A DNA stretch of 64,000 nucleotides from Fimenecus sp900545625 (GCA_963931525.1 OZ007023.1:930001-994000), one strand, 5' to 3'. Numbered from the stretch's first letter, positions 1 to 8,624 are shown. Notes: generated from the sequence alone by a model not told the origin. Numbers and translations: made by a program.

Positions 1-183
1 CGGTGGATGCTCTCACCCTGCGGAACTCCGCTACCGCGCCGTCTAAACACGGATTCATCTTTTTACAAATTCTTCCACTTAATTTTCGACAAAAAACTTT
101 CCTGTTTTTTCGGTATAAAATCTCCAATCAAACAGACAATAACACAGAACAATTTTGAAAAAAGGAAAAAGGAGATTTTATAT

Positions 184-723
184 ATGAAAGCCACAGGCAT
201 TGTCAGAAGAATCGATGACCTCGGGCGCGTGGTCATCCCCAAGGAGATCCGCCGCACCATGCGCATCCGCGAGGGCGACCCGCTGGAAATTTACACCGCG
301 GCGGACGGCGAGGTCATTTTTAAGAAGTATTCCCCCATCGGCGAGCTGTCGCAGATCGCTGCGCAGTATGCGGAGGTGCTCAACCGCGCCATCCAGCTGC
401 CCGTGCTCATCACGGATCGTGACCACGTGATCGCAGTCTCCGGCGCGCCCAAGCGCGATTTCGCCGACCGCCGCGTCAGCGAGGAGCTTGAAGCCTTGAT
501 GACCGATCGCGCGACCTACACCGCAACGCCCGATACCCCGCCCTTGTACCCCGTTTCGGGCTATGAAAAGGAGGCGGCGCTGGCGTTCCCGATCATCGGC
601 AGCGGCGACGTTTCGGGTTCTGTTGTGCTGATGCTTCGCGAAGACGGCTCCATGCCCACGGCGGAGGAGACGAAGCTTTTGCAGGTCGCGGCGTCCTTCC
701 TCGGCAAGCAGATGGAGGATTGA
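184..723 (+). CDS. spoVT: Stage V sporulation protein T, AbrB-family regulator
   Basis: SpoVT is a DNA-binding regulator of late forespore gene expression in spore-formers. The 179-residue product has the AbrB/SpoVT swapped-hairpin DNA-binding domain at residues 1-50 (a TGIVRRIDDLGRVVIPKEI core) and a GAF-like sensor domain from about 55 to the end, matching the usual length of about 178 residues. The ATG at 184 has a GGAG ribosome binding site 9 bases upstream. An open frame reaches back to base 7, but that stretch is low-complexity and has no Shine-Dalgarno, so I exclude it. It stands alone, with a repeat-filled gap downstream. Its presence argues that the host forms endospores. Confidence 0.95.
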   Translation: MKATGIVRRIDDLGRVVIPKEIRRTMRIREGDPLEIYTAADGEVIFKKYSPIGELSQIAAQYAEVLNRAIQLPVLITDRDHVIAVSGAPKRDFADRRVSEELEALMTDRATYTATPDTPPLYPVSGYEKEAALAFPIIGSGDVSGSVVLMLREDGSMPTAEETKLLQVAASFLGKQMED

Positions 724-781
724 CGGCAAATCGATCCAACAGAAGGGACTTCTGTCGGATCCGGAGAACCCCCGGCGCGCG

Positions 782-1007
782 TGTCAAAAAATTGCCTTTT
801 GCTCCCCTTGTCATGGGTGATTCCCCGCAGTGCGGGGAAATGTCGCGAAGCGACAAAGGGGACGGCCGCCGTCAGCGGCTGTCGAGCGAAGCGAGACTGA
901 GGGGTAGTCAAAAGCCTTGATACTTCAAGGCTTCTCTCTCCCTTAAGTCACGCGCTTCGCGCGTGCCACCTCCCTCGTCAGAGGGAGGAAAAAAGACTTT
1001 ATTGACA
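782..1007 (+). repeat. Dispersed MITE-like repeat, copy 1
   Basis: Non-coding element of about 226 bp bounded by short imperfect terminal inverted repeats (TGTCAAAAAA at the left, TTTATTGACA at the right). Inside are several small hairpins: CCCCGCAGTGCGGGG, TCGCGAAGCGA, a CCGCC/GGCGG pair, GCGAAGCG, and CCTCCCTCGTCAGAGGGAGG near the right end. It recurs almost unchanged at 40818-41041, and in variant form on the minus strand at 21323-21502. It carries no ORF with protein character. It lies in the gap between spoVT and the tsaC terminator. Confidence 0.8.
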
Positions 1008-1167
1008 GTCTCCGCGTCGAAACAGTCCACAGGACTGTTGTGCCGCCCTCTCCTGCGCTTTTCAAAGAAAAAGAATTTCGCGCCCTGCGGGGCACCGCAG
1101 CGGCGCTGCCTTTGGAATCCGCGATTTTTTGTAAAAAAGCGAGTAAAACTTTTGTGTTGTCTATCGA
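1008..1167. other. Gene-free stretch with hairpins
   Basis: No coding sequence is supported between the repeat and the tsaC terminator. It contains a small palindrome (ACAGTCCACAGGACTGT at about 1021-1037) and a GC-rich imperfect hairpin around 1080-1107. These resemble parts of dispersed intergenic elements rather than a gene. Confidence 0.4.
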
Positions 1168-1201
1168 TAAAAACGGGAGAAAGCGTCTGCTCTCTCCCGT
1201 C
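1168..1201 (-). terminator. Rho-independent terminator of uppP-tsaC
   Basis: Read on the minus strand, ACGGGAGAGAGC and GCTTTCTCCCGT form a stem followed by a T run (TTTTTATCG). It lies 17 bases beyond the tsaC stop codon. Confidence 0.8.
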
Positions 1202-1218
1202 CTTTTGTGTTCCTATTT

Positions 1219-2259
1219 TTATTGTTCCGTATCGTTCAAATCCACCAAATGAAATCCCGCCGCGCGGATCAGACGGTTATAGACCGCAAGCCCCATGCCG
1301 TCAAGCTCCGGACAGCGCGCGTACACGGTCGCCGCGCCATGCTCGTCGAGTTCGCGCAGCGCGTCGAAAAGCCGCGCCGCCTGTGATGCGCCGTCGTGCG
1401 CCTTGCCGTAGGTCACAGCGCGCGCAAAATGCGATTCTTCCCCCTGAAAGCAGAGAATGGTCGCGTCCTTGCCGGCGACATAGGCGCAGAACTGTTCGAA
1501 CGAGCCTTTTACGATCGTGATGTCGGCGCGCGGGGCGTAGTGCTTGTATTTCATGCCGGGCGACGCGGCGACCGCGCCGTCCTCCAATTTGTGCAGTACG
1601 GCGTCATCCACCTCGACTTCGCCGAGCACACCGCGCAGCTGTTCCACGGTCACGCCGCCCGGACGCAGGACGCGCGGCACGTCGCCCGTTAAAGCGACGA
1701 CCGTGGATTCCACGCCGACTTTACATGCGCCGCCGTCCAAGATCAGCGGGATACGCCCGTCCATATCCGCCAGCACATACGCGGCGTTCGTAGGGCTCGG
1801 GCTGCCCGAAAGGTTGGCGCTCGGCGCGGCAAGCGGTACGCCTGCGGCGCGGATGACGGCCGCTGCAGCAGGGTGGACGGGCATGCGCACCGCTACGGTC
1901 GGAAGTCCCGCCGAAACTCCGGCGGGTACGCGGTCGCTTCTCGGTAATATCATGGTCAGGGGACCGGGCCAAAACGCCTTGGCAAGACGCTTGGCGCTTT
2001 CCGGTACGTCACAGACAAGCTGTGCCAGCTCGTCTATGGCGGCGATATGGACGATCAGCGGGTTGTCCTGCGGGCGGCCTTTTGCGGCAAATATTTTGGC
2101 GACTGCCGATTCGTCAAAGGCGTTTGCTGCAAGCCCGTAGACCGTTTCCGTCGGGATGGCGACGATCTCTCCGTTGAGAAGCCGAGAAGCCGCCTTTTTT
2201 ACGGCGGCTTCATTTATAGTACCATCGGGCGAAATGACTTGTAAAACTTCCGTTTCCAT
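1219..2259 (-). CDS. tsaC: L-threonylcarbamoyladenylate synthase (Sua5/YwlC type)
   Basis: Makes threonylcarbamoyl-AMP from threonine, bicarbonate and ATP, the first step of the t6A modification at position 37 of ANN-decoding tRNAs. The 346-residue protein has an N-terminal YrdC-like domain (about 20-205, with the KGRPQDNPLIVHI substrate loop and PSANLSGSPSPT) and a C-terminal Sua5 domain (about 240-346), so it is the long Sua5/YwlC form rather than the short TsaC. The ATG at 2259 follows GAAAAGAGAAAACT. An upstream ATG at 2304 would lie inside uppP and has no ribosome binding site. It sits 19 bases downstream of uppP and probably shares its mRNA. Confidence 0.95.
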   Translation of the reverse strand: METEVLQVISPDGTINEAAVKKAASRLLNGEIVAIPTETVYGLAANAFDESAVAKIFAAKGRPQDNPLIVHIAAIDELAQLVCDVPESAKRLAKAFWPGPLTMILPRSDRVPAGVSAGLPTVAVRMPVHPAAAAVIRAAGVPLAAPSANLSGSPSPTNAAYVLADMDGRIPLILDGGACKVGVESTVVALTGDVPRVLRPGGVTVEQLRGVLGEVEVDDAVLHKLEDGAVAASPGMKYKHYAPRADITIVKGSFEQFCAYVAGKDATILCFQGEESHFARAVTYGKAHDGASQAARLFDALRELDEHGAATVYARCPELDGMGLAVYNRLIRAAGFHLVDLNDTEQ

Positions 2260-2278
2260 AGTTTTCTCTTTTCTGTAT

Positions 2279-3112
2279 TTATCCGACCAGCGCGCGGATC
2301 GCAAAATAGCCGATCACCACGACGCCCAACACGATGCGGTACCAGCCGAACACCTTGAAGTCGTGCTTTTTGATATAGGACATCAGGAATTTGATGATGA
2401 ACAGCGACACGACAAACGCCGTCACAAGCCCTACCAGCAGAATGGCGATCTCCTGACCCGTGTAAGAAAAGCCGTACTGCACGAGCTTCAGGGCGCTTGC
2501 GCCGAACATCACGGGTACGGCAAGGAAAAACGTGAACTCTGCGGCAACGGTGCGCGATACGCCCAAAAGCAGCGCGCCCACGATCGTTGCGCCCGAACGC
2601 GAGGTGCCGGGGAATATGGCGGCGATCAGCTGGAAAAGGCCGATGTAGAAAGCAATCGGATAGGTGATCTCGGCGATGGAGTTGATTTTCGGGGTACGCT
2701 TTTTGTTATAGTTTTCAATGACGATAAAGCAGATACCGACCAAAATGAGCATGATCGAAACCGTCTGCCAGTTGTAAAACAGCGCTTCGAGCTCTTCGTC
2801 GAACAAAAGCCCCACAATAGCGGCGGGGATGCAGGCAACCAGGACCTTGAACCACATCGTAAAGATCGGTTTTTTGATGAGCAGCTTTTTTTCTTTCATG
2901 CCGAAGGGCCACAGCTTTTTCCAGAACATCACGACGACCGCCAAGATCGCGCCGAGCTGGATGACCACTAAGAACATGCTGCGGAATTCATCCGAAACAT
3001 TGAGCTTTATAAATTCATCGACTAAGATCATGTGCCCCGTACTGCTGACGGGCAGCCATTCGGTGATGCCCTCCACAAGGCCCAAGATAAACGCTTTAAG
3101 AATTTCCAACAT
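2279..3112 (-). CDS. uppP: Undecaprenyl-diphosphatase (UppP/BacA)
   Basis: Integral membrane phosphatase that recycles undecaprenyl diphosphate to the monophosphate carrier used for peptidoglycan and wall polymers; family members also confer low-level bacitracin resistance. The 277-residue protein has the two family signatures: EGITEWLPVSSTGHM near residues 14-28 and PGTSRSGATI near residues 162-171. Several strongly hydrophobic segments lie between and after them. The length is normal for the family. The ATG at 3112 follows AAAGGAAAAGCGTT. It is transcribed divergently from mutS2, and a TATACT -10-like hexamer lies upstream on the minus strand. Confidence 0.96.
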   Translation of the reverse strand: MLEILKAFILGLVEGITEWLPVSSTGHMILVDEFIKLNVSDEFRSMFLVVIQLGAILAVVVMFWKKLWPFGMKEKKLLIKKPIFTMWFKVLVACIPAAIVGLLFDEELEALFYNWQTVSIMLILVGICFIVIENYNKKRTPKINSIAEITYPIAFYIGLFQLIAAIFPGTSRSGATIVGALLLGVSRTVAAEFTFFLAVPVMFGASALKLVQYGFSYTGQEIAILLVGLVTAFVVSLFIIKFLMSYIKKHDFKVFGWYRIVLGVVVIGYFAIRALVG

Positions 3113-3229
3113 AACGCTTTTCCTTTCTTTGCGTCAAATATGGGATCATTTTTGTTCCAACTCAGTATATCAGACTTTTCACAGAAAGAAAACCATAAAA
3201 CCGAAAAAATTTTGCCGCTTGCCGCCGCG

Positions 3230-3258
3230 TTGCTTTTTTTGTATGGACATGATACAAT
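3230..3258 (+). promoter_or_regulatory. Sigma-A-type promoter of mutS2
   Basis: TTGCTT at 3230-3235 and TACAAT at 3253-3258, separated by 17 bases. It ends 33 bases before the mutS2 ATG. Confidence 0.7.
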
Positions 3259-3291
3259 AAACACGAATATAAACAAAGGATTAAAAAACGG

Positions 3292-5673
3292 ATGAACAAG
3301 CATTATGAAGCATTGGAGCTTCCGAAAATTTTAGAAAAGCTCGCGAATCTTACCGCCTGTGCAGACGCGCATGAGGCGGCGCTTGCACTTGAGCCGCAAA
3401 CCGAGTATTACGAGGCGCAAAGGCTGCTGCGGGAAACCGAAGCGGCGCATATCCTCATCGCCAAATTCGGCGCGCCGTCGTTCGGCGGGCTGCAAAACGT
3501 CAGCGGAGCGCTGCGCCGTGCCGAGGCGGGGGCGACGCTCACCATGCGCGCGCTTTTGGACATCGCCGGCGTACTGCGCGCCGTGCGCGGCATTTGCACC
3601 TGGCGCGAGAAAAGCGCAGGGACCGAGAGCGCGCTCGACGACCTGTTCGGTAGTCTCTATGCGAACAAGTATTTAGAGGATCTGATCTGCAATGCGATCC
3701 TTTCCGAGGAGGAAATGTCCGACAACGCCTCGCCGCAGCTTAAGGACATCCGCCGCAAAAAGCGTGCGCAGGATGCGCGTATCCGCGAACAGCTCGAACG
3801 CCTTTTGCGCTCGCCGGCTTACAAAAACAGCTTGCAGGACGCACTTGTGACCCAAAGGGGCGGGCGGTTTGTCGTCCCCGTCAAGGCGGAGCACCGCGCC
3901 GAGGTGCCGGGGCTTGTGCACGATACGTCGTCAAGCGGCTCTACGGTGTTCATCGAACCCGCTGCCGTGGTGGAGGCGAACAACGAGATCAAGGTGCTCG
4001 AAAGCCGCGAGCGCGATGAAATCGAACGCATCCTGACGGAGCTCTCCGCCGAAGCCGGCAGCTTTGCGGACAGCATCCGCATAAGCTACCAAAGCGCCGT
4101 GGCGCTCAACCTGATCTTTGCAAAGGCGAGCCTTGCTTATCAAATGAAAGCGAGCCTGCCCGTGCTCAACGCCGACGGCGAGATCGAATTAAAAAAAGCG
4201 CGGCACCCGCTGATCCCCGCCGACCGCGTCGTGCCGGTGGACATCCGCTTGGGTACGGATTTTGACGCGCTGGTGATCACGGGACCGAACACGGGCGGCA
4301 AGACCGTCTCCATCAAAACGCTGGGGCTCTTAACCCTGATGGCGGCGTGCGGGCTGTATATCCCTGCTTCAGACAACTCCCGCGTGGCGGTGTTCGGCAA
4401 GGTGCTGGCGGACATCGGCGACGAGCAGAGCATTGAGCAGTCGCTTTCTACCTTTTCGGCGCATATGACGAACCTTGTGCGCATTGACCGTGAAACGGAC
4501 GACAACACATTGGTGCTCATCGACGAGCTCGGCGCGGGCACGGACCCCGTGGAGGGCGCGGCGCTCGCCGTGGCGGTGATCGAAGCGCTGCGCAAAAAGG
4601 GCGCGCGGCTTGCGGCGACCACGCACTATTCGGAGCTCAAGGAATACGCGCTGCACACCGACCGTGTGGAAAACGCCTCGTGCGAATTCTCGGTCGAAAC
4701 GCTTTCGCCGACGTACCGGCTGCTCATCGGCGTGCCGGGGCGTTCCAACGCCTTTGCCATTTCCGAACGGCTGGGGCTGCGCCGCGAGATCCTGGATGAC
4801 GCCGAAGCGCTGGTCTCCTCGGAGAACCGCCGCTTTGAAGATGTAGTAGACGCGCTGGAGCGCTCGCGTGCAGAGCTCGAGCAGGAAAAGGCGCGCGTGC
4901 TCGAACAGGAAGCGCAGATCGACCGTCTGCGCGCGCAGGCTCAAGCGGCGAAACGCGAAGCCGATGAAAAAGGGCAGCGGGAACTGGAACGCGCGAAGCG
5001 TGAAGCGGCGGCGCTGACCGAAAATGCCCGCCGTGCCGCAAACAGCCTGCTTTTAGAGGTCGAGCGGCTGAAAAAGGAGCAGGCGAAGGAAAAGGACGCC
5101 GCAGCCGCCGCACGCAAGGCGCGCGCCGCCATGAAAGCCAAGCTCGGCGAATTGGACGACCTGACCGCCGAGTCGTTCGGTGCCGCGGACGACGGCGAAT
5201 ACACCCTGCCGCGTGAGCTGCGCGTAGGCGATACGGTGTTCGTCACGACGCTCGGCACACAGGCGACCGTTGTGTCCGCGCCCGATGCGCGGGAAAACGT
5301 CGAAGTGCAGGCGGGCGCAATGAAAATGAAGGTCAGCCAGGATGCCCTGCGGCTTTTGAAGGGCAAGCCGAAAGCTTCTCCCGCGCCGCGCCGTGCCGTT
5401 TCCGAGGGCAGCCGCGCCGCCGCACAGAATACGGCCATGCGTGTGGACCTGCGCGGTAAAAACGCTGAAGAGGCGATCCTTGACTTGGATATGTTCCTCG
5501 ACGGGGCGGTGCGTGCGGGACTCAATGAGGTCACCATCGTGCACGGCAAGGGCACGGGCGTGCTGCGCAAGGCGGTGCAGGCGCATTTGCGAAAGCACCC
5601 CAATATCCGGACGTTCCGCACCGGCGTATACGGCGAAGGGGAAGAGGGCGTGACCATCGCCGAGCTGAAATAA
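3292..5673 (+). CDS. mutS2: Endonuclease MutS2
   Basis: MutS-family ATPase with a C-terminal Smr nuclease domain. The family has been linked to suppression of homologous recombination and, in Bacillus, to rescue of collided ribosomes. The 793-residue protein has the Walker A loop GPNTGGKT near residue 331, a Walker B/D-loop region (VLIDELGAGTDP) near residue 406, a long charged coiled coil at about 520-625, a small beta-rich domain near 640-690, and an Smr domain from about 717 (VDLRGKNAEEAI and the HGKGTGVLR loop). The length is typical of MutS2. It has its own promoter and a gap of about 100 bases before the lipoprotein gene. Confidence 0.96.
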   Translation: MNKHYEALELPKILEKLANLTACADAHEAALALEPQTEYYEAQRLLRETEAAHILIAKFGAPSFGGLQNVSGALRRAEAGATLTMRALLDIAGVLRAVRGICTWREKSAGTESALDDLFGSLYANKYLEDLICNAILSEEEMSDNASPQLKDIRRKKRAQDARIREQLERLLRSPAYKNSLQDALVTQRGGRFVVPVKAEHRAEVPGLVHDTSSSGSTVFIEPAAVVEANNEIKVLESRERDEIERILTELSAEAGSFADSIRISYQSAVALNLIFAKASLAYQMKASLPVLNADGEIELKKARHPLIPADRVVPVDIRLGTDFDALVITGPNTGGKTVSIKTLGLLTLMAACGLYIPASDNSRVAVFGKVLADIGDEQSIEQSLSTFSAHMTNLVRIDRETDDNTLVLIDELGAGTDPVEGAALAVAVIEALRKKGARLAATTHYSELKEYALHTDRVENASCEFSVETLSPTYRLLIGVPGRSNAFAISERLGLRREILDDAEALVSSENRRFEDVVDALERSRAELEQEKARVLEQEAQIDRLRAQAQAAKREADEKGQRELERAKREAAALTENARRAANSLLLEVERLKKEQAKEKDAAAAARKARAAMKAKLGELDDLTAESFGAADDGEYTLPRELRVGDTVFVTTLGTQATVVSAPDARENVEVQAGAMKMKVSQDALRLLKGKPKASPAPRRAVSEGSRAAAQNTAMRVDLRGKNAEEAILDLDMFLDGAVRAGLNEVTIVHGKGTGVLRKAVQAHLRKHPNIRTFRTGVYGEGEEGVTIAELK

Positions 5674-5684
5674 GCGTTTTACGG

Positions 5685-5713
5685 TTGCAAAGTGTGCGGG
5701 AATATGTTAAAAT
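5685..5713 (+). promoter_or_regulatory. Sigma-A-type promoter of the lipoprotein gene
   Basis: TTGCAA at 5685-5690 and TAAAAT at 5708-5713, 17 bases apart. It lies directly after the mutS2 stop and 62 bases before the next ATG. Confidence 0.7.
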
Positions 5714-5775
5714 AGCTATGATCAGCCGCTTGATCGGCGGTTCCATCAACACAGACGGCTTCGGAGGCGTTGGAT

Positions 5776-6201
5776 ATGAAGAAAAAGATTATTGCTGCGG
5801 CGCTCGCAATGCTTGCGGTCGCCTGTGTCATCACCGCGTGCGGCGGGGACGAGACAACATATGAACCCGTGGAATACACAACAGACGCAAACGGCGAGCT
5901 GTATGTGACCAATATCTACGGCGATCTGATCCCTGTGACCACAGGCGTTGACGGCTCCATGGAGCTGTTGGAGGACCTGTATACCAAGACTGCCGAGCAG
6001 GTGTCGGAGGATGTCGAGCGCATGGATCAGGAATCCGATGCGAACAGCAACGGCGGCACCACGACCGCGAATCCCGGTGACAACGGCAACAACGGCGGCA
6101 ATAGCGGCGGCAACAACGGCGGCGACAGCTCCGGCGGGATACAGATCGGCTCCGAATCTCCGCAGTTGGATGAGGATCACGAGGCGGTCATCGTCTGGTA
6201 A
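5776..6201 (+). CDS. Small Asn/Gly-rich putative lipoprotein
   Basis: Not recognised as a named family. The 141-residue product starts with a lipoprotein signal peptide: KKK, a hydrophobic stretch, then ITAC with the lipidated cysteine near residue 21. A short acidic region (about 25-85) follows, then a low-complexity tail rich in Asn, Gly and Ser (about 90-120) and an acidic C-terminus. It is expected to be anchored on the outer face of the membrane. The ATG at 5776 has CGGAGGCG 7-8 bases upstream; an in-frame TTG at 5770 is too close to that site. It has its own promoter and sits between mutS2 and the SRP operon with no functional link visible. Confidence 0.75.
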   Translation: MKKKIIAAALAMLAVACVITACGGDETTYEPVEYTTDANGELYVTNIYGDLIPVTTGVDGSMELLEDLYTKTAEQVSEDVERMDQESDANSNGGTTTANPGDNGNNGGNSGGNNGGDSSGGIQIGSESPQLDEDHEAVIVW

Positions 6202-6225
6202 CGCGCACTTTCGTCAAAATACCGC

Positions 6226-6254
6226 TTGACAAGGCGGGAAATCTTTAGTATAAT
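6226..6254 (+). promoter_or_regulatory. Consensus sigma-A promoter of ylxM-ffh
   Basis: Perfect TTGACA at 6226-6231 and perfect TATAAT at 6249-6254, with a 17-base spacer. This is one of the strongest promoters in the window and suits the SRP/ribosome genes downstream. Confidence 0.9.
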
Positions 6255-6255
6255 A

Positions 6256-6288
6256 CCCCTCTGTAAAGGCTTCTGCTTTACAGAGGGG
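6256..6288 (+). promoter_or_regulatory. Perfect hairpin at the ylxM transcription start
   Basis: CCCCTCTGTAAAG and CTTTACAGAGGGG flank a short loop. The dyad begins 2 bases after the -10 hexamer, so the expected start site falls inside its left arm. It may be the terminator of the upstream lipoprotein gene, a 5'-end stabilising stem or an operator. The following bases (CTTATTTCGG) make a poor U-tract. Confidence 0.55.
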
Positions 6289-6316
6289 CTTATTTCGGAA
6301 AGGATGGTTTCACAAA

Positions 6317-6679
6317 ATGGCAAATAATGTGGAAATCACGATCCTTTTGGATTTCTATGGGGAAATGCTCACGCAAAAGCAGCGCGATTTTCTCGGCTAT
6401 TATTACAACGATGACCTTTCGCTTTCGGAGATCGCCGAAAACGAGGGCATCACGCGCCAGGGCGTGCGCGACGCCATCAAGCGCGCCGAAACGCTTTTGT
6501 ATGAAATGGAAAGCAAGCTCGGCTTTGCCAAGCGGCTCGACCGGATCCGCGACCATTTGCAGCAGATCATCGAATGTGCCGAGAGCATCAACGCCTACAA
6601 CCTTGACCACGGGCTTTCCCGCGAGATCAACGAGACCACCGTGCGCATCAAATCGCTCGCGCTGGACATCATCGAATAA
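6317..6679 (+). CDS. ylxM: YlxM-family HTH protein (UPF0122)
   Basis: Small helix-turn-helix protein encoded next to ffh in many Firmicutes; its streptococcal counterpart binds SRP and modulates its GTPase activity. The 120-residue protein has a sigma-70 region-4-like HTH near residues 18-60 (the LSLSEIAENEGITRQGVRDAIKRA segment), then a helical tail. The length fits the family. AAAGGATGGTTTCACAAAATG supplies the ribosome binding site. It lies 14 bases before ffh and certainly shares its mRNA. Confidence 0.92.
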   Translation: MANNVEITILLDFYGEMLTQKQRDFLGYYYNDDLSLSEIAENEGITRQGVRDAIKRAETLLYEMESKLGFAKRLDRIRDHLQQIIECAESINAYNLDHGLSREINETTVRIKSLALDIIE

Positions 6680-6693
6680 GCAGAGGGTTTTCT

Positions 6694-8034
6694 ATGGCAT
6701 TTGAAGGATTGTCCGACCGGCTCGAAGCCGCTTTTAAACGGCTTCGCAGCAAAGGCAGCCTGACGGAAACAGACGTCAAGGAGGCCATGCGCGAGGTGCG
6801 CTTGGCACTTCTCGAGGCGGACGTCAACTATAAGGTTGCAAAGGATTTTACAAATAAGGTGACCGAACGCGCCATCGGCGCGCAGGTCATGGAAAGCCTG
6901 ACGCCGGCGCAGATGGTCATCAAGATCGTCAATGAGGAACTGACCGAGCTTATGGGCGGTACGGGCAGCCGGCTCGCTTATGCGTCACACCCGCCTACGA
7001 TCGTGATGATGTGCGGCCTGCAGGGCTCGGGTAAAACCACGCACTGCGCCAAGATCGCGCGCAAGCTCAAGTCCGAGGGGCACCGCCCGCTGCTTGTGGC
7101 GTGCGACGTATATCGTCCCGCGGCGATCAAGCAGTTACAGGTTGTCGGCGAGCAGGTGGATGTTCCCGTGTTTGAAATGGGGCAGGGGAACCCGGTCGAG
7201 ATCGCGGAAAATGCCGTGAAGCTTGCCAAAGATCACGGCTACGACTATGTATTTTTGGACACGGCGGGGCGTTTGCACATCGACGAAACGCTCATGCAGG
7301 AATTAAAGGACATCAAGGCTAAGATCCATCCGCATGAAATTTTGCTGGTGGTAGACGCCATGACCGGTCAGGACGCCGTCACGGTCGCGTCCTCGTTTGA
7401 CGAGGCGCTGGGCATCGACGGCATCGTGCTGACCAAAATGGACGGCGATACGCGCGGCGGCGCGGCGCTTTCCGCACGGGCGGTCACAGGCAAGCCGATC
7501 AAATTCGTCGGTACGGGCGAAAAGCTTGACGAGCTCGATTATTTCTACCCCGACCGCATGGCTTCGCGCATCCTCGGCATGGGCGACGTGCTTTCTTTGA
7601 TCGAAAAAGCGGAGACGGCGCTCGATGAGAAAAAAGCGCAGGAGCTTGAAAAAAAGCTGCGCAAAAACAAATTTGATCTCAACGACCTGTTAGACCAGCT
7701 CCAGCAGGTGCGCAAAATGGGCTCGATGAAGGATATTTTGTCCATGCTGCCGGGCGTCGGCAGCAAGATCAAGGATCTCGACATCGACGAGCACCAGTTT
7801 GACCGCGTGCAGGCGATCATTTATTCCATGACGCCGGAGGAGAGAAGCAAGCCGGAGCTGATCAATCCCTCGCGCAAGCGGCGCATTGCCGCAGGCTGCG
7901 GGATGAAGGTCGAGGATGTCAATAAGCTTCTCAACCAGCATAAGCAGATGCTGAAAATGTTTAAGCAGTTCAATTCTAAAGGTGCCAAGCGGCGCTTCGG
8001 GCGCATGGGCGGCTTCGGGCAGTTCGGCGGTTGA
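6694..8034 (+). CDS. ffh: Signal recognition particle protein Ffh
   Basis: SRP54-type GTPase that binds SRP RNA and signal sequences and docks with FtsY for cotranslational membrane insertion. The 446-residue protein has the helical N domain (1-95), the G domain with GLQGSGKTTHCAKIA (about 107), DTAGRLHID, and TKMDGDTRGG (about 246), then the Met-rich M domain (about 325-433) with the GMGDVLSLIEKA boundary and a final Gly/Met-rich tail. All GTPase motifs are intact. It is the second gene of the ylxM operon. A gap of about 80 bases with a weak -10 (TATAAA at 8077) separates it from rpsP. Confidence 0.97.
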   Translation: MAFEGLSDRLEAAFKRLRSKGSLTETDVKEAMREVRLALLEADVNYKVAKDFTNKVTERAIGAQVMESLTPAQMVIKIVNEELTELMGGTGSRLAYASHPPTIVMMCGLQGSGKTTHCAKIARKLKSEGHRPLLVACDVYRPAAIKQLQVVGEQVDVPVFEMGQGNPVEIAENAVKLAKDHGYDYVFLDTAGRLHIDETLMQELKDIKAKIHPHEILLVVDAMTGQDAVTVASSFDEALGIDGIVLTKMDGDTRGGAALSARAVTGKPIKFVGTGEKLDELDYFYPDRMASRILGMGDVLSLIEKAETALDEKKAQELEKKLRKNKFDLNDLLDQLQQVRKMGSMKDILSMLPGVGSKIKDLDIDEHQFDRVQAIIYSMTPEERSKPELINPSRKRRIAAGCGMKVEDVNKLLNQHKQMLKMFKQFNSKGAKRRFGRMGGFGQFGG

Positions 8035-8115
8035 GTTTTCGCATTATTTTCGTATCCGACACGGATTTGTGTTTGGTATAAATTACAGCTTATCATATGT
8101 TTGGAGGAACAACAA

Positions 8116-8361
8116 ATGGCAGTAAAAATCAGACTGCGCCGCATGGGCGCAAAGCGTGCACCGTTCTATCGTGTGGTCGTGGCGGATTCCAAGTCCCCGC
8201 GCGACGGCAAGTTCATCGAGGAGATCGGCACGTATGATCCGATGAAGGATCCCGCCGAGATCAAGATCGACGTCGAAAAGGCGCAGCAGTGGATCAAGAA
8301 CGGTGCGCAGCCGACCGATACGGCGAAGGCACTGCTCAAGAAGTGCGGCGCGATCCAGTAA
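8116..8361 (+). CDS. rpsP: 30S ribosomal protein S16
   Basis: Small-subunit assembly protein bound to the 5' domain of 16S rRNA. The 81-residue product has the full S16 pattern: MAVKIRLRRMGAKRAPFYRV, then ADSKSPRDGKFIEEIGTYDP, and the PTDTAKALL segment. The ATG at 8116 follows TTTGGAGGAACAACAA. It heads the classic Firmicute run rpsP-khpA-rimM-trmD. Confidence 0.97.
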   Translation: MAVKIRLRRMGAKRAPFYRVVVADSKSPRDGKFIEEIGTYDPMKDPAEIKIDVEKAQQWIKNGAQPTDTAKALLKKCGAIQ

Positions 8362-8382
8362 AACGCAGGAGGTCTCAAAGCG

Positions 8383-8616
8383 TTGGAAGAACTTCTGAAA
8401 GCAATTGCACAGGGACTTGTGGATAATCCCGACGCCGTGGAGGTCACGGCGGATGAACCCGATGCGCGCGGCAACATCGTTTATCATCTGCATGTTGCAG
8501 GAGAGGATATGGGTCGCGTTATCGGTAAGCAGGGCAGGATTGCCAAGGCGATCCGCACTGTGATGAAGGCGCGCGCCACAAAAGAGGGCGTGCGTGTGCA
8601 GGTGGATATTGACTAA
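8383..8616 (+). CDS. khpA: KH-domain RNA-binding protein KhpA (YlqC)
   Basis: Small KH-domain RNA-binding protein. In other Firmicutes KhpA pairs with KhpB (Jag/EloR) and affects cell elongation and many transcripts. The 77-residue product has one KH domain with the GxxG loop in RVIGKQGRIAKAIR (about residues 45-58). The start is TTG at 8383, preceded by GCAGGAGGTCTCAAAGCG. The gap of 21 bases after rpsP and the order rpsP-khpA-rimM-trmD support the call. Confidence 0.95.
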   Translation: MEELLKAIAQGLVDNPDAVEVTADEPDARGNIVYHLHVAGEDMGRVIGKQGRIAKAIRTVMKARATKEGVRVQVDID

Positions 8617-8624
8617 ACCAATGG

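Noticed and set aside
720..920. 66-codon frame inside repeat copy 1
   Set aside because: The similar frame in copy 3 (40790-41047) follows the repeat sequence, not a conserved protein; both consist of hairpin arms.
963..1520. 185-codon frame running from the repeat into tsaC
   Set aside because: Starts in a non-coding repeat and continues antisense to tsaC.
2156..2971. 271-codon plus-strand frame opposite uppP
   Set aside because: Antisense to a clear membrane enzyme; His/Asp-rich composition typical of shadows.
8054..8082. Promoter for rpsP
   Set aside because: TATAAA is present, but no acceptable -35 lies at the right distance; rpsP may be read from the ylxM promoter.
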